This document shows positions 1 to 8,938 of a stretch of DNA of 64,000 nt, in pieces. The DNA lies in NCBI GenBank assembly GCA_044220875.1, contig JBGAQH010000002.1, positions 62,001 through 126,000 of the forward strand, written 5' to 3'. The stretch comes from JAEUIT01 sp044220875 (lineage in GTDB: Bacteria > Planctomycetota > Phycisphaerae > Phycisphaerales > SM1A02). Both the position numbers and the translations under genes were made by a program. The notes beneath the pieces are model-generated. The model did not search any database, had not been told where the DNA came from, and saw nothing but the letters and a program-made list of their open reading frames with translations. Positions within the stretch are counted from its first letter, which is position 1. Every line of letters begins with the position of its first letter.

Positions 1-21
1 CCTCAATCTCGTCCCCCGTCG

Positions 22-1056
22 TCACGTCGCGCCGAGGCTAGGTTTCACCTCCACGGAGATGACCCGGATCGCCGTCGCGCCGACATTCTCCAAGGTGTGA
101 GGCCCGAGCGGCGCTGACCAGACAGCCTGCCCCGCGGCCGCCGCCGGTCTCGTCGCCGCGACGCGTGTGTCGACCTGCACGCGTCCATGTTCGTCGCGCC
201 GAACGAAGTCGCCCGACTCCAGAACGTAATACGCCGCCGGCCACGGATGCGTATGCAAGCGAACCGTTTCGCCGGGCCCAATGCGCGTGTCAAGCACGCG
301 GACGCGTTCGTTCTCAAGCAGCCGGAGATGGTGTTCGGGAGCGGCGACCATCGCGTCGAGCTCAGTAGGCCAACGTTCCCTCGGCGCCGAGGCCGCCAGC
401 TCGTCGTCCGCAGCCCGCATGGCCTGCACGAGCGCCTGGACTTTGCCGTGGTCAAGCGAACCATTCGTTCGCACGCCGCTGCAAAGGTCGATCCCGAAGG
501 GCCGCACCGCCCTCATCGCGTCAGCGACATTCGAGGGATTCAGTCCGCCTGCGAGGAAGACCGGGACCTTCGAACGCTCGACGATCGCCCGAGAGAGTGA
601 CCAGTCGTGAACGCGGCCGGTCCCACCGAGCTCGCGCTTCGCCGGATGGCCGGAGTCAAGGAGAAGCGTATCGACGTGCTCCGCTGCCTCGAGGGCCCGC
701 GCGACCGATCGCTCGTCGCGCACGTGAATCACCTGCACGATGCGCGTGGCCGGGGAGGCCTCGCGAATCGCGCTCCAGACGTCGTCGCCCACCGTATCGT
801 CCACCAGTTGCACGCAGCTCGCGCCGGTCAAGCGAATGTGCTCGACGACCGCGCGGGGATCGTCGCGGCTCGTCAGCAGGAACGTCGCGACCGACGCGGG
901 CACGCCCGAGGCGATCTCGCGAATGAGGTCATCCGAGATCGGGCCGGGACCCGTCGGCATGGCCGCAACGAGGCCGAGGGCGTCGGCTCCCGCGGCAATG
1001 GCGAGGCGAGCCTCCGCGGGCGACGCGATGCAGCAGACCTTGAGGCGTGTGCGCAT
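22..1056 (-). CDS. trpF: Phosphoribosylanthranilate isomerase (TrpF)-like protein fused to a C-terminal cupin
   Basis: The 344-residue product has two parts. Residues 1 to about 210 form a TrpF-like barrel, the enzyme that isomerises phosphoribosylanthranilate in tryptophan synthesis. Visible landmarks are KVCCI at 6-10 (family KICGI, catalytic Cys), the LLLDSG strand, the GGTG phosphate loop, FLAGGLN and the final GIDLCSGV strand. The rest is a small cupin with HTHPW and a later PHTLENVG, plausible metal ligands. TrpF is normally about 200 residues and stands alone, so the cupin is an addition. I chose the ATG at 1056 because it directly precedes the barrel; longer starts add only low-complexity sequence. 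No trp genes are adjacent, so the substrate may differ. Confidence 0.75.
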   Translation of the reverse strand: MRTRLKVCCIASPAEARLAIAAGADALGLVAAMPTGPGPISDDLIREIASGVPASVATFLLTSRDDPRAVVEHIRLTGASCVQLVDDTVGDDVWSAIREASPATRIVQVIHVRDERSVARALEAAEHVDTLLLDSGHPAKRELGGTGRVHDWSLSRAIVERSKVPVFLAGGLNPSNVADAMRAVRPFGIDLCSGVRTNGSLDHGKVQALVQAMRAADDELAASAPRERWPTELDAMVAAPEHHLRLLENERVRVLDTRIGPGETVRLHTHPWPAAYYVLESGDFVRRDEHGRVQVDTRVAATRPAAAAGQAVWSAPLGPHTLENVGATAIRVISVEVKPSLGAT

Positions 1057-1149
1057 GGCGCAGAACATAGTCGAGCGGCACGACTCCGTGCCGGGGCGCG
1101 GAGGGTGTGGCCCCTCGTCATGCGTCGAACTCACCCGGCGCGCGCGGTG

Positions 1150-2469
1150 TTACGGACAGCTGCCCCATGCGCCGAGAAGGATGCCAAGGTCGGGCGCGCC
1201 GACGCTGCCATCGCCATTGAGGTCGGCCTCAACGCCGACCGAGCCCCACGATCCGAGTAGGAGGGCGAGGTCGGGGGCGTCCACGGCGCCATCGTGATTG
1301 AGGTCCCCAGCGCAGGGCGCGAGGCAGTTCGTGAGGAGCAGCACGGAATCGCCCACACCGGCCCCCCACGCCGCGGCCGCAACGTCCGGCGTGCCGTTCC
1401 CGTCAAGATCGGCGACGGCCAGCGTATACAGGGAGATGCTCGAACCGATCGACTGCGCGGCGGGAAACGAGCCGGTGCCGTCGTTCAGGAGAAACGTCAC
1501 CGCCGACCCGGTGCTCGTCGACACCACGAGGTCGATGTCGCCGTCGAAATCGAAATCGGCATGGCCGATGCCGAGCGGCCCCGGAGGCGTCGGCACGTCG
1601 CCATGGGCGATGAGCGTGCCGCCCGTGTTGAGGAAAATCCGCGCCGAGCCCGGGCCGCCGCCGTTGTAGTGAATGGTCGCCGCGTCGAGCGTCCCGTTGC
1701 CGTCGAGATCGGCGAGCGTCGTGTAATACGGATTGGGACCGGTCGCGTAGTTCGTGCCGACGAATCCGCCCTTCGGCTGCGCCGCAAAGACGGTGATGGA
1801 GTCGGCCGAGATGTTCGTGGTGACGATGTCGAAGCGGCCGTCGCCGGTGACGTCACCGACCGCGAGTCCCTGCGGCCGGCTCGGCGTCTGCAGGTCAATG
1901 CGCTCGGCGAAGGTGCCCTTCCCCGTGTTGCGGAAGATGGAGACGGCGTCGCCATAGAAGTCGTCGACGAGCACATCGTTCTTCCCGTCGCCGTCGAGGT
2001 CGACGATGACGACGGTCACCGGTCCGTTCGGCGTCGCCAACGGAATCTCCGGCCCCAGGGCGCCTCCCCCTCCGTTGAAGCGAAGGGCAACGTGATTGGT
2101 CGGCGCACCGGCGGTGCCCAGGGAAGCGGCCACGACATCCGGCAGCAGGTCGCCGTTCAGGTCCCCGACCGCGACGCCATAGACCAGCGGTCCGACGTCA
2201 TACGTTGCGTTGATCGCGTATCCGCCCTGTCCATCCCGCAACAGGACGGCAATCGACCCCGCCGCGAGCTGACCGACGACGAGATCCTTGGCGCCGTCGG
2301 CGTTCATGTCGGCGACCGCGATCGGGACCGGAGCGCCCGGGACGGTGACGCTGGTCGATTCGATGCAGAGCTGACCCAGGGCGGACGGCGCGGACGCTGC
2401 GGCGAGGGCGCACGCCGCGGACGAAAGCACCGCACCAACAGGACGCGACAGTGCAGGGCACGGCTTCAT
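1150..2469 (-). CDS. Secreted FG-GAP/VCBS-repeat protein with C-terminal dockerin-like pair
   Basis: The 439-residue protein begins with a signal peptide (MKPCPALSRPVG, a hydrophobic Ala stretch, then ALGQ). About seven FG-GAP/VCBS-type repeats follow, each with a calcium-loop pattern such as VGDLNGDLLPD, VDLDGDGKND or VADLDGNGTPD. These predict an extracellular beta-propeller. The last 55 residues hold two EF-hand-like loops (DLNHDGAVD and DLNGDGSVG), each followed by LLGSWG or LLGAWG, a planctomycete dockerin-like cassette. The ATG at 2469 has a GAGAGGAG ribosome site about eight bases upstream. No enzymatic motif is visible; a surface or adhesive role is inferred. Confidence 0.85.
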   Translation of the reverse strand: MKPCPALSRPVGAVLSSAACALAAASAPSALGQLCIESTSVTVPGAPVPIAVADMNADGAKDLVVGQLAAGSIAVLLRDGQGGYAINATYDVGPLVYGVAVGDLNGDLLPDVVAASLGTAGAPTNHVALRFNGGGGALGPEIPLATPNGPVTVVIVDLDGDGKNDVLVDDFYGDAVSIFRNTGKGTFAERIDLQTPSRPQGLAVGDVTGDGRFDIVTTNISADSITVFAAQPKGGFVGTNYATGPNPYYTTLADLDGNGTLDAATIHYNGGGPGSARIFLNTGGTLIAHGDVPTPPGPLGIGHADFDFDGDIDLVVSTSTGSAVTFLLNDGTGSFPAAQSIGSSISLYTLAVADLDGNGTPDVAAAAWGAGVGDSVLLLTNCLAPCAGDLNHDGAVDAPDLALLLGSWGSVGVEADLNGDGSVGAPDLGILLGAWGSCP

Positions 2470-2884
2470 CGGAATCGGCTCCTCTCCGATCGGAGGCTCA
2501 GCCGGAACGCACACCGGACCGCGCGAGCCGGTCGCCACGGTACCAACCTCGCCCCGACAACTCCACGAAGAGGCTCCTCCTCGCGTCGTTCGCCGCCCGC
2601 GCTCGGCCGCTCCATCGTCGATCGATCGCCGACCCCGCCTGCGTATCGGACGCAATCCGTGGAGGCTTCGCTTCACGATCGCACGATGGAGGGGAAACGC
2701 CGGCCTCCCACCGGCGGGCTCCCTCACGGATTCCTCGTCGCAAGGTTTTTTCCCGCATCACTGCGCCTCGAATTGGGCGTCTGCGTGTGCGGCCGCGAGC
2801 ACCGCGCTCGGGCGTTTCGTGACGCCTTCCCGGAGTGCCATTCGGCACCCGATACCACCTCCACCGGATTGTGAAGGACGCACC
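2470..2884. other. Divergent intergenic region between two secreted-protein genes
   Basis: This 415-base gap separates the starts of two divergent genes and must hold both promoters. A 12-base perfect palindrome (CTCCGATCGGAG, 2484-2495) overlaps the 5' leader of the minus-strand gene. A small hairpin, GTGCC-ATTC-GGCAC, lies about 2835-2848 ahead of the plus-strand gene. I could not pick a convincing -35/-10 pair and see no gene here. Confidence 0.4.
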
Positions 2885-4039
2885 ATGCTGAATGTCGCCC
2901 CGCTTCTGCTCGCCGTCACCGCCTCGCTTGCCGCCACCCATGACCGCCCCTCCCATGACCGCCCCAACAAGCCCGCTGGCGGCGGACTCGCCGGCGTCTT
3001 CTGCGGCTGCCCGGGCGACTTCGACCACTCCGGCACGATCGACGGCGCCGACCTTGCGACCCTCCTCGGCGGGTGGGGTTCCTCGGCCACGGACCTCGAC
3101 GGCAACGGGATCACCGACGCCGCAGACCTCGGCATTCTTCTCGGGGGCTGGGGCTTCTGCGGTTCCGCTCCGGTGAACGATCTCTGCGCCGACGCGCTTC
3201 CGATCACCGAGGGCGACACGCCCTTCTGCACGCTCGGCGCCAACACCGATGGCCCCGCGTATTCGCCGGGTTCGCCCTGCAACGAGTTCGGGTACGACAG
3301 CATGACCGCGGACGTCTGGTACGTCTTCACGGCCCCCAACTTCGGCACGGTCACGCTGTCGACCTGCGGGGCGACCTGGGACACGCGCCTGGCCGTCTAC
3401 GCCAGTGCATTCTCGCAAACCGCGGGCTGCCCCACCGGCGGGTTCGACCTCATCGGCATCGTCGCCTGCAACGATGACGCGCCCGGCTGCTCGACCGCCT
3501 CGCAGGTGACCTTCGACGTGCTCGGGGGCAAGCAGTACAAGATCCGCGTCGGCGGCTATGTCGGCTGGAGCGGCGAGGGCACCCTTCACCTCGACTTCGA
3601 TCCGGACGGCTCCTCGTGTGCGACGGCGATCGACCTCGGCGGCGTTCTCGACGAGACCGTGTACGGCACGACGCTCGATGCCGACCACGACGCGGACGAG
3701 TCTCCCTGCGCCACCGGTGACACGGCGGCGAAGTGGTACAAGTTCGTGCCGGACGGCTGCATCTTCGACGTCCCGACGATCACCATCACGACCTGCCTCC
3801 CCGGCACCGATTTCGATACGACAATCTCGGTCTGGAAGGCCGACCCCGCCGGCTGCATCGGCGAGTTCGTCGTCTGCAACGACGATTTCGCCAGCCCGCT
3901 CTGCCAGATCAATGGCTTCAATCGCAAGAGTCACGTGCAGTTCAGCGCTCCCGGAGGCAGTGCCTACTACGTGCGCGTCGCGGGCTACAACGGAGCGCGG
4001 GGCAATTTCGAGCTGCAGCTCGTGAACAGCTGCAACTGA
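2885..4039 (+). CDS. Secreted protein with N-terminal dockerin-like pair and two repeat domains
   Basis: The 384-residue product starts at an ATG with GAAGGA upstream. After a signal peptide and a short linker rich in DRPS/DRPN, it carries a dockerin-like pair (DFDHSGTID...LLGGWG and DLDGNGITD...LLGGWG) at residues of about 40-90. That cassette sits at the C terminus in its relatives in this window. Two related domains of about 130 residues follow, with motifs such as VNDLCADA, DVWYVFTAP, TLSTCG, WDTRLAVY and CNDDAPGC. They resemble bacterial pre-peptidase C-terminal-like beta-sandwiches and the repeats of the protein at 6096-8522. Cysteine pairs suggest disulphides. The function is unknown. 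Confidence 0.85.
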   Translation: MLNVAPLLLAVTASLAATHDRPSHDRPNKPAGGGLAGVFCGCPGDFDHSGTIDGADLATLLGGWGSSATDLDGNGITDAADLGILLGGWGFCGSAPVNDLCADALPITEGDTPFCTLGANTDGPAYSPGSPCNEFGYDSMTADVWYVFTAPNFGTVTLSTCGATWDTRLAVYASAFSQTAGCPTGGFDLIGIVACNDDAPGCSTASQVTFDVLGGKQYKIRVGGYVGWSGEGTLHLDFDPDGSSCATAIDLGGVLDETVYGTTLDADHDADESPCATGDTAAKWYKFVPDGCIFDVPTITITTCLPGTDFDTTISVWKADPAGCIGEFVVCNDDFASPLCQINGFNRKSHVQFSAPGGSAYYVRVAGYNGARGNFELQLVNSCN

Positions 4040-4063
4040 CCGCTCGGACGGGACGCCGACGGG

Positions 4064-5152
4064 TCATCGCCGCAGCACGAGGTCAAGGACCGGCGCAACA
4101 GCCGTGTCAGGCCCCGGCCACAGGCGAACCCGCGGCGCTCCGTCCGGGTCGAGCGTCAGCCGCATCGCCCGCTCCACGATCCTCTCTCCGTCACGCTCCT
4201 TCAGCACGCTCGTGATGGCTCGACCGTCCGCCACGGCCGCATCACCCTCGAGGACGCCTCCAGCGTCGGTCAGGACGAGGATGCGAAACGCCTCGGGCGA
4301 CGCGGCGGGCATCAAGGAGACCTCGACCGATCGGCGGGCCGGCTGATCCCTCGGCGCGAACGATATCTGGGCGTGCAGGATGCCGAGATATGGAATCCAG
4401 TCGAACGTCGCCTTCGCGTCGAGCGGCACTCCCTCGGCCGAGCGACCCTCCGCAGTCCACGTCGGACCGACCAGGTCGCGCACGAACGCAAGCGCACCGC
4501 TCGGCGCCTCGGCGCCCTCGGCGACCGCGGGCAGCGCACTGAGCTCGCGGGAGCGCGTGTACTCCCATGCGACGAACTCCTCGAGGCCGCGACCGCCGTC
4601 CTCGGCAAGCGCGGCGCGGTAGGCGTCGGGGCCGTGGAACTCCCAACGCGTTTCGATATGACGAGGCTGATCGACGCGGCCCGACTGCCGAAGCGTCGTC
4701 CGGGCCACCATGCGCTCGCCCTCCATGACCGCAGTGCCCTCCGCGATGCCGCGTCCCAGCTCGCCGGCACGAGGATGCAGACTGATGAGGCGCACCCCGT
4801 CGCTGCCCGGTTGGCGGAAGTACACGCTCCACACGCGCCATGGGTTGCCCGCCGCGTCGGGGCCATACGTTTCCGCCACGACGGAGTGTCGCCCCGGTCC
4901 CCAACGCCATCGATCGAACTGCTTCGTGCCGCTCTGAAAGGTGACGCGCCACTCGCCGCCGATCATCCTGGCGAATGGAGCGAGCGCCGGGGGAGCGAGT
5001 GTGTCCTCCGAGGCGGCCGGACCGGCAAGCGTCGCCAGCGTCATCGTGAGGCCGACGGCAAGGGACCGGAGCCTCCGCGGCCATTGCGTTCGTCGGTGGT
5101 GTGCGGCGGCGATGTGGCCTTCGGTGGTCGGCGTCCCGAACAGTTCGTCCAT
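4064..5152 (-). CDS. Uncharacterised exported protein, possibly two lipocalin-like halves
   Basis: The product is about 362 residues, with a basic N-region and a hydrophobic segment (SLAVGLTMTLATLAG) ending near AASED, a probable signal peptide. The mature part seems to contain two similar halves. The first begins MIGGEWRVTFQSG with a WRWGPGRHSVV strand; the second begins LVGPTWTAEG with a FDWIPYLGILH strand. The pattern resembles DUF1579-type beta-barrels, but I do not recognise the family firmly. The start is uncertain: the ATG at 5152 is preferred to an upstream one at 5236 for compactness, and no strong ribosome site is seen. It is convergent with the preceding plus-strand gene. Confidence 0.7.
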   Translation of the reverse strand: MDELFGTPTTEGHIAAAHHRRTQWPRRLRSLAVGLTMTLATLAGPAASEDTLAPPALAPFARMIGGEWRVTFQSGTKQFDRWRWGPGRHSVVAETYGPDAAGNPWRVWSVYFRQPGSDGVRLISLHPRAGELGRGIAEGTAVMEGERMVARTTLRQSGRVDQPRHIETRWEFHGPDAYRAALAEDGGRGLEEFVAWEYTRSRELSALPAVAEGAEAPSGALAFVRDLVGPTWTAEGRSAEGVPLDAKATFDWIPYLGILHAQISFAPRDQPARRSVEVSLMPAASPEAFRILVLTDAGGVLEGDAAVADGRAITSVLKERDGERIVERAMRLTLDPDGAPRVRLWPGPDTAVAPVLDLVLRR

Positions 5153-5256
5153 GGCAAGGTGCTCCGGCGTCGGTGGCGTTCCACCCGCGTCGGATGGCTT
5201 GGGCCGAGCGTAGTCTGCGCCCGGCGCCGCCGCCATCCCGGACGCGTCACGGACAT

Positions 5257-5278
5257 GTCACTGCTGGGTCACTGCTGG
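5257..5278. repeat. 11-bp tandem duplication
   Basis: GTCACTGCTGG occurs twice head to tail in the 209-base space between two minus-strand genes. It may be a replication-slippage product; no function is implied. Confidence 0.6.
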
Positions 5279-5361
5279 GTGGCGGCGACTCGCTCCTCCC
5301 GTGCCTTGAGCTCCGAAACGCACGATCGCGACGGCCCGACTGCCGAAGCCGGCGCCCCGAG

Positions 5362-5868
5362 TCAGCGCTTCGCGGCACTCCCCAGCGATGCCGCGGCGAA
5401 GACCTCGTCCTGCGAGATGGCCGTCAGCTTCTTGTCGGCGGCACCCTCCTCGTTCAGGGTCTGCTGGAGGATCTTGGCGACGTCCTTCCGCTCGAGATGC
5501 TCGGCAATCGCTCGCGCGACCCCGTACGCGGCGATTTCATAGTGCTCGATGCGCTGGGCCGCGGCGATGAGCGCCACGTCGAGGACGGACTTCTCGCCCT
5601 CCTCCTCCATCGCCTCCTTGCCCTCGGCGATCAGCCCCTGCATCGCCTTGCAGGTCTTGCCGCCGGGCTTGACCTCCAGCAACGCCGCAACCTTTTCGAG
5701 GCGGGCAACGTGCGTTTTCGTCTCAGCGAGATGGTCTTCGAAGGCCTTGCGAAGCGACTCGGTCGATGCGGCCTTCGCAACCTTCGGAAGGGCCTTCACG
5801 AGCTGGACCTCGGCGCTGTAGAGGTCGCGAACCTGATTCTGCAGTTCCTGGGTGAGTGATGAGAGCAC
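5362..5868 (-). CDS. DUF892/YciF-type ferritin-like protein
   Basis: The 168-residue all-helical protein matches the YciE/YciF (DUF892) ferritin-like family. It opens LTQELQNQVRDLYSAEVQLV, then DHLAETKTHVARLEKV, and later AAAQRIEHYEIAAYG, providing the E/H residues of a four-helix di-iron bundle. The length is typical. The start is a GTG at 5868: AAGGAG lies six bases upstream, and the Met codons in the longer frame lack such a site. Homologues are linked to stress responses and possible ferroxidase activity. It stands alone, 209 bases from its downstream neighbour. Confidence 0.85.
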   Translation of the reverse strand: MLSSLTQELQNQVRDLYSAEVQLVKALPKVAKAASTESLRKAFEDHLAETKTHVARLEKVAALLEVKPGGKTCKAMQGLIAEGKEAMEEEGEKSVLDVALIAAAQRIEHYEIAAYGVARAIAEHLERKDVAKILQQTLNEEGAADKKLTAISQDEVFAAASLGSAAKR

Positions 5869-6013
5869 GGGACATCTCCTTGGGTCTGGTCGATCGGTGC
5901 CGGTCAGTGCGACCGCATTCGCCGCAGCGCTGGCGATCAGCGAGGGCAACGAGAGCACCCTACGCCGCACCGGCGGAGCCCGCGGTAGTGCAGCCACCCG
6001 AAAGCGCAACGCA

Positions 6014-6045
6014 ACGCGGGACGGAGCAAGCGCTCCGTCCCGCGT
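6014..6045 (-). terminator. Strong hairpin between two minus-strand genes
   Basis: A perfect 14-bp stem (arm ACGCGGGACGGAGC) encloses a four-base loop, just downstream of the secreted repeat protein ending at 6096. There is no T-run, so it could be a U-less terminator or an RNA-stabilising structure. Confidence 0.6.
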
Positions 6046-6095
6046 CGTTCGCATCCGCTCGGGCGCGATCGCTCGCGCCTCACGGCAGCCGCGCC

Positions 6096-8522
6096 TTACG
6101 GACACGCACCCCACGCGCCGAGCAGGATTCCAAGGTCCGCGGACGACACCTGACCGTTGCCGTCGAGGTCAGCGTTCCCCGGTCCTCCCCACTGCCCGAG
6201 CATGATGGCGAGATCGTCCGCGCCGACCGCGCCGCTCTGGTTGAGGTCGCCGACGCAGATCGGCCCGCAGGTGCCGGTCTGGCTCACGGTGAGGGTCGCG
6301 TGCCCCATCTGCCCGTCGAAGGAGCCCAGCTCGATGGTGTATCGCTGGCCGCACGCCGTCGGGAAGCTCAGTTGCGAGGAGAGCCCGCACGCCGGCCCGT
6401 CGTCGTTGCAGCCGATCAGCTCCAGCGAACCGCAGGTGCCCATGTAGGCGGCAAGTCGGGTATCGAAATCGGTGCCCGCCCCGCAGGTCGAGATCGTCAC
6501 CACACCGTCGGCGGTCGCGTCGTAGGTGTAGAACGCGCTGTTGAAGAGCGAGACGCCGTAGCCCTCGTTGCATGCGTCGGGGAGGTACGTCGCGCCGGTC
6601 ATGCCGAGCGTGCTCACCTGATTCGCGCCGAGGGAGAGCGGCGCGGCCGTCTCGCAGACGTCAGGGCAGGCGCCTTGCTGGGCGATGGTGAGGGTTCCCG
6701 AGCCGGGGCCGAAGTTGTCCGGGTTGTTGCCCAGGACGATCGTGTACGCCTGCCCGCAGACCGTCTCGAAGGTGAGGGTCGAGCTGTAGAGGTGGCAACC
6801 GTCGCCGTCGTCGTTGCACGCGATCCAGAACGGAGCAGCGGGCGACCCTGCGAAGACGCCGAGCCGGGAGTCGAAGTTGACGCCGCCGCAGGTCGAGACG
6901 GTCGCCATCCCGCTCGCGGCGGCGACATAGGTAAAGAAGACGTCGTTGGCGATCACCATGGGCGCTCCGCCGCCGCAGCCGGCCGGCGTGGTCGTCGAGC
7001 CGGTCGCGCCGACGTTCGTGACCGGATTCGAGCCCGCCACGACCGGCGTGGCCCCCGCCCACTGGTCGTTGCAGAGCAGGCCCGTCTGATTGATGCCCAG
7101 GGTCCAGTTGCCGATCGCGCCGTTCGCGGAGCCGACGGCGATCGTGTACTCCTCGCCGCAGACGGCGACGAAGCCGACGCTCGAGAAGATGCCGCACGCG
7201 TTGTCGTTGCACGCGATCCAATGCGGATCAGCGCAGGTGCCGGTGAAGACCGCCAGGCGCGAGTCGACCGGAGCGTCGAGCGTCCCGCAGGTCGAGATCA
7301 CCACCGGACCGCTGGCCGGAGCGATCCACGTCCAAAAGCTCCCGCGGTGAATCGTCGAGTCGCCGCCAAGGCCGCATGAGGGCGGGAGCACGACGTCGCT
7401 TGCCCAGTCATACCAATTGCCCACGTTGTTGTCGCCCTGGAAGGCGGGGAAGGCATGCTCGCATCCGTCGATCGAGAGGCAACCGCCCGTCTGCGTCAGG
7501 CTCATCGTGCCAATGCCGGTCCCGAGCACCTCGGGAGATGCGGCGCCCAGCACGATCGTGTAGGTCTCGCCGCAGACCGTCGGAAATTGAATCGAGGAGT
7601 GGCTCCCGCAGGAGTCGTTGTTGCAGGCCACGAAGACCGGTGCCGCGCAGGAGCCGGTGAACGCGGCCAGCTCCGTGTCCCAATCGACGGTGCCGCACGT
7701 CGAGACGGTCGCCGTCCCGTTGGCAGTCGCGACGTATCGAAAGAAGACGTCGTGGTAGATCGCCGGCAGGATCGTCCCGGTGCAGCTCTCGGGGCCGGCG
7801 GTCGCGCCGGTGGCGTTGACGATGGTGACGGGCGTGATGCCCTCGGTGATCGTGAGCGGGGTATCGCAACTGTCGTTCGGGGGGGCCGGCGGAATGCGCA
7901 GAAGGACGACGTAGTAGTTGACCGCACCGGTGTCCGGCCCGAATCCCATGAGCGAGGTCGTCGCGTCGATCGTCAGCGTGTAGACGCCGTTCTGAAGCTG
8001 CAGGGTCTGGCCCCAGTCCGCCATGCCGCCGTAGGCGATGTCGATGCCGGGGCCGACGAGGTGGACCGACCCGCTCGAGAAGGCGTTCGTCATCCAGCCG
8101 TGGAAATCGAAAGCCATCGTCTGACCGCTCGCGAGACCGGCGACCGACAGGCTGATCTGGGCATGATCCGACGCCAAGCAGTTGCCCGCGTTCTCGCCGA
8201 GTCCCACGGACAGCGAGGCCGAACTCGCGAATCCGTTGGTCTGCCCGCCGACGCCGAGGTCGATCCACTCCGAGTCGTTCTTGAGGAATGCCGTCGCTCC
8301 ACCGTCATTGATGTACTGGCTGAAGTGGTTCGGGGCGTACATCGTTCGCGGGGTGATCGCATACGAGCTCGTGACGTCCTCGCCGGCGCCGTCCGACGCG
8401 TAGATCAGCCCGCTCCGGTTGTCGGCGACCGCCGTCACTGTCTGAGCCAGCGCAGACGTCGTGATCGCAAGGCCGATCGCCAGCCCGCACAGTCCAGTGG
8501 TCATGCTCGCCTTCGGGTTCAT
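6096..8522 (-). CDS. Large secreted four-repeat protein with C-terminal dockerin-like pair
   Basis: The 808-residue protein has a signal peptide ending TTSALAQ. Residues of about 30-230 form an N-terminal region without a clear family match. Four homologous Cys-rich domains of about 125 residues follow, each with the signature (V/F)FxYxA...G...VSTCG...DxxLAxxxG...ACN(D/N)D...CGxxYTI. They are related to the two domains of the protein at 2885-4039 and look like pre-peptidase-type beta-sandwiches. The C terminus carries GDLNQSGAVGADDL...LLGQWG-type and DLDGNGQVSSADLG...LLGAWG loops. AAAGGA precedes the ATG at 8522. No catalytic residues were recognised; a structural or adhesive role is likely. 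Confidence 0.85.
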   Translation of the reverse strand: MNPKASMTTGLCGLAIGLAITTSALAQTVTAVADNRSGLIYASDGAGEDVTSSYAITPRTMYAPNHFSQYINDGGATAFLKNDSEWIDLGVGGQTNGFASSASLSVGLGENAGNCLASDHAQISLSVAGLASGQTMAFDFHGWMTNAFSSGSVHLVGPGIDIAYGGMADWGQTLQLQNGVYTLTIDATTSLMGFGPDTGAVNYYVVLLRIPPAPPNDSCDTPLTITEGITPVTIVNATGATAGPESCTGTILPAIYHDVFFRYVATANGTATVSTCGTVDWDTELAAFTGSCAAPVFVACNNDSCGSHSSIQFPTVCGETYTIVLGAASPEVLGTGIGTMSLTQTGGCLSIDGCEHAFPAFQGDNNVGNWYDWASDVVLPPSCGLGGDSTIHRGSFWTWIAPASGPVVISTCGTLDAPVDSRLAVFTGTCADPHWIACNDNACGIFSSVGFVAVCGEEYTIAVGSANGAIGNWTLGINQTGLLCNDQWAGATPVVAGSNPVTNVGATGSTTTPAGCGGGAPMVIANDVFFTYVAAASGMATVSTCGGVNFDSRLGVFAGSPAAPFWIACNDDGDGCHLYSSTLTFETVCGQAYTIVLGNNPDNFGPGSGTLTIAQQGACPDVCETAAPLSLGANQVSTLGMTGATYLPDACNEGYGVSLFNSAFYTYDATADGVVTISTCGAGTDFDTRLAAYMGTCGSLELIGCNDDGPACGLSSQLSFPTACGQRYTIELGSFDGQMGHATLTVSQTGTCGPICVGDLNQSGAVGADDLAIMLGQWGGPGNADLDGNGQVSSADLGILLGAWGACP

Positions 8523-8701
8523 CTCGGTCAGTCCTTTTTCGGTGAATTCGCACTCCGCCCAAGGCCATGGCCCACCGTGGGACAGCCAGGGACGAGACGC
8601 TCCATCCCACAGCCCAGGGATTGGGCGGCGGACCGACAGGGAAGTTCGCGCTTTTCTGGTTTCCCTCGGAGAGGCACGGCGGCCCGAGCCGAAACGAGGG
8701 C

Positions 8702-8737
8702 GGCCCGACCATGGGCCCGACCATGGGCCCGACCATG
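8702..8737. repeat. 12-bp unit repeated three times
   Basis: Three perfect copies of GGCCCGACCATG lie in the 416-base gap (8523-8938) upstream of the secreted four-repeat protein. The rest of that gap shows no gene. The triplet could be slippage or a binding array for a regulator of the gene starting at 8522. Confidence 0.8.
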
Positions 8738-8938
8738 GGACAGCCTCGCGCCGAGGGAGAAGCCCCACTCCCTCCACTCAGACGCGACGAGACGAGGTCC
8801 GCTCGAAGCCCATCCCCACGGCCATTGGCAGATCCCCCAAGATCCCACGAAGCGCGGACGGGCCGGCGGCATCAAGACGCCCTGACTGGTCAGGTCGGCT
8901 GCGCCCCACGCCACCCCGAGCGTGCCGGAACGCCCCCG

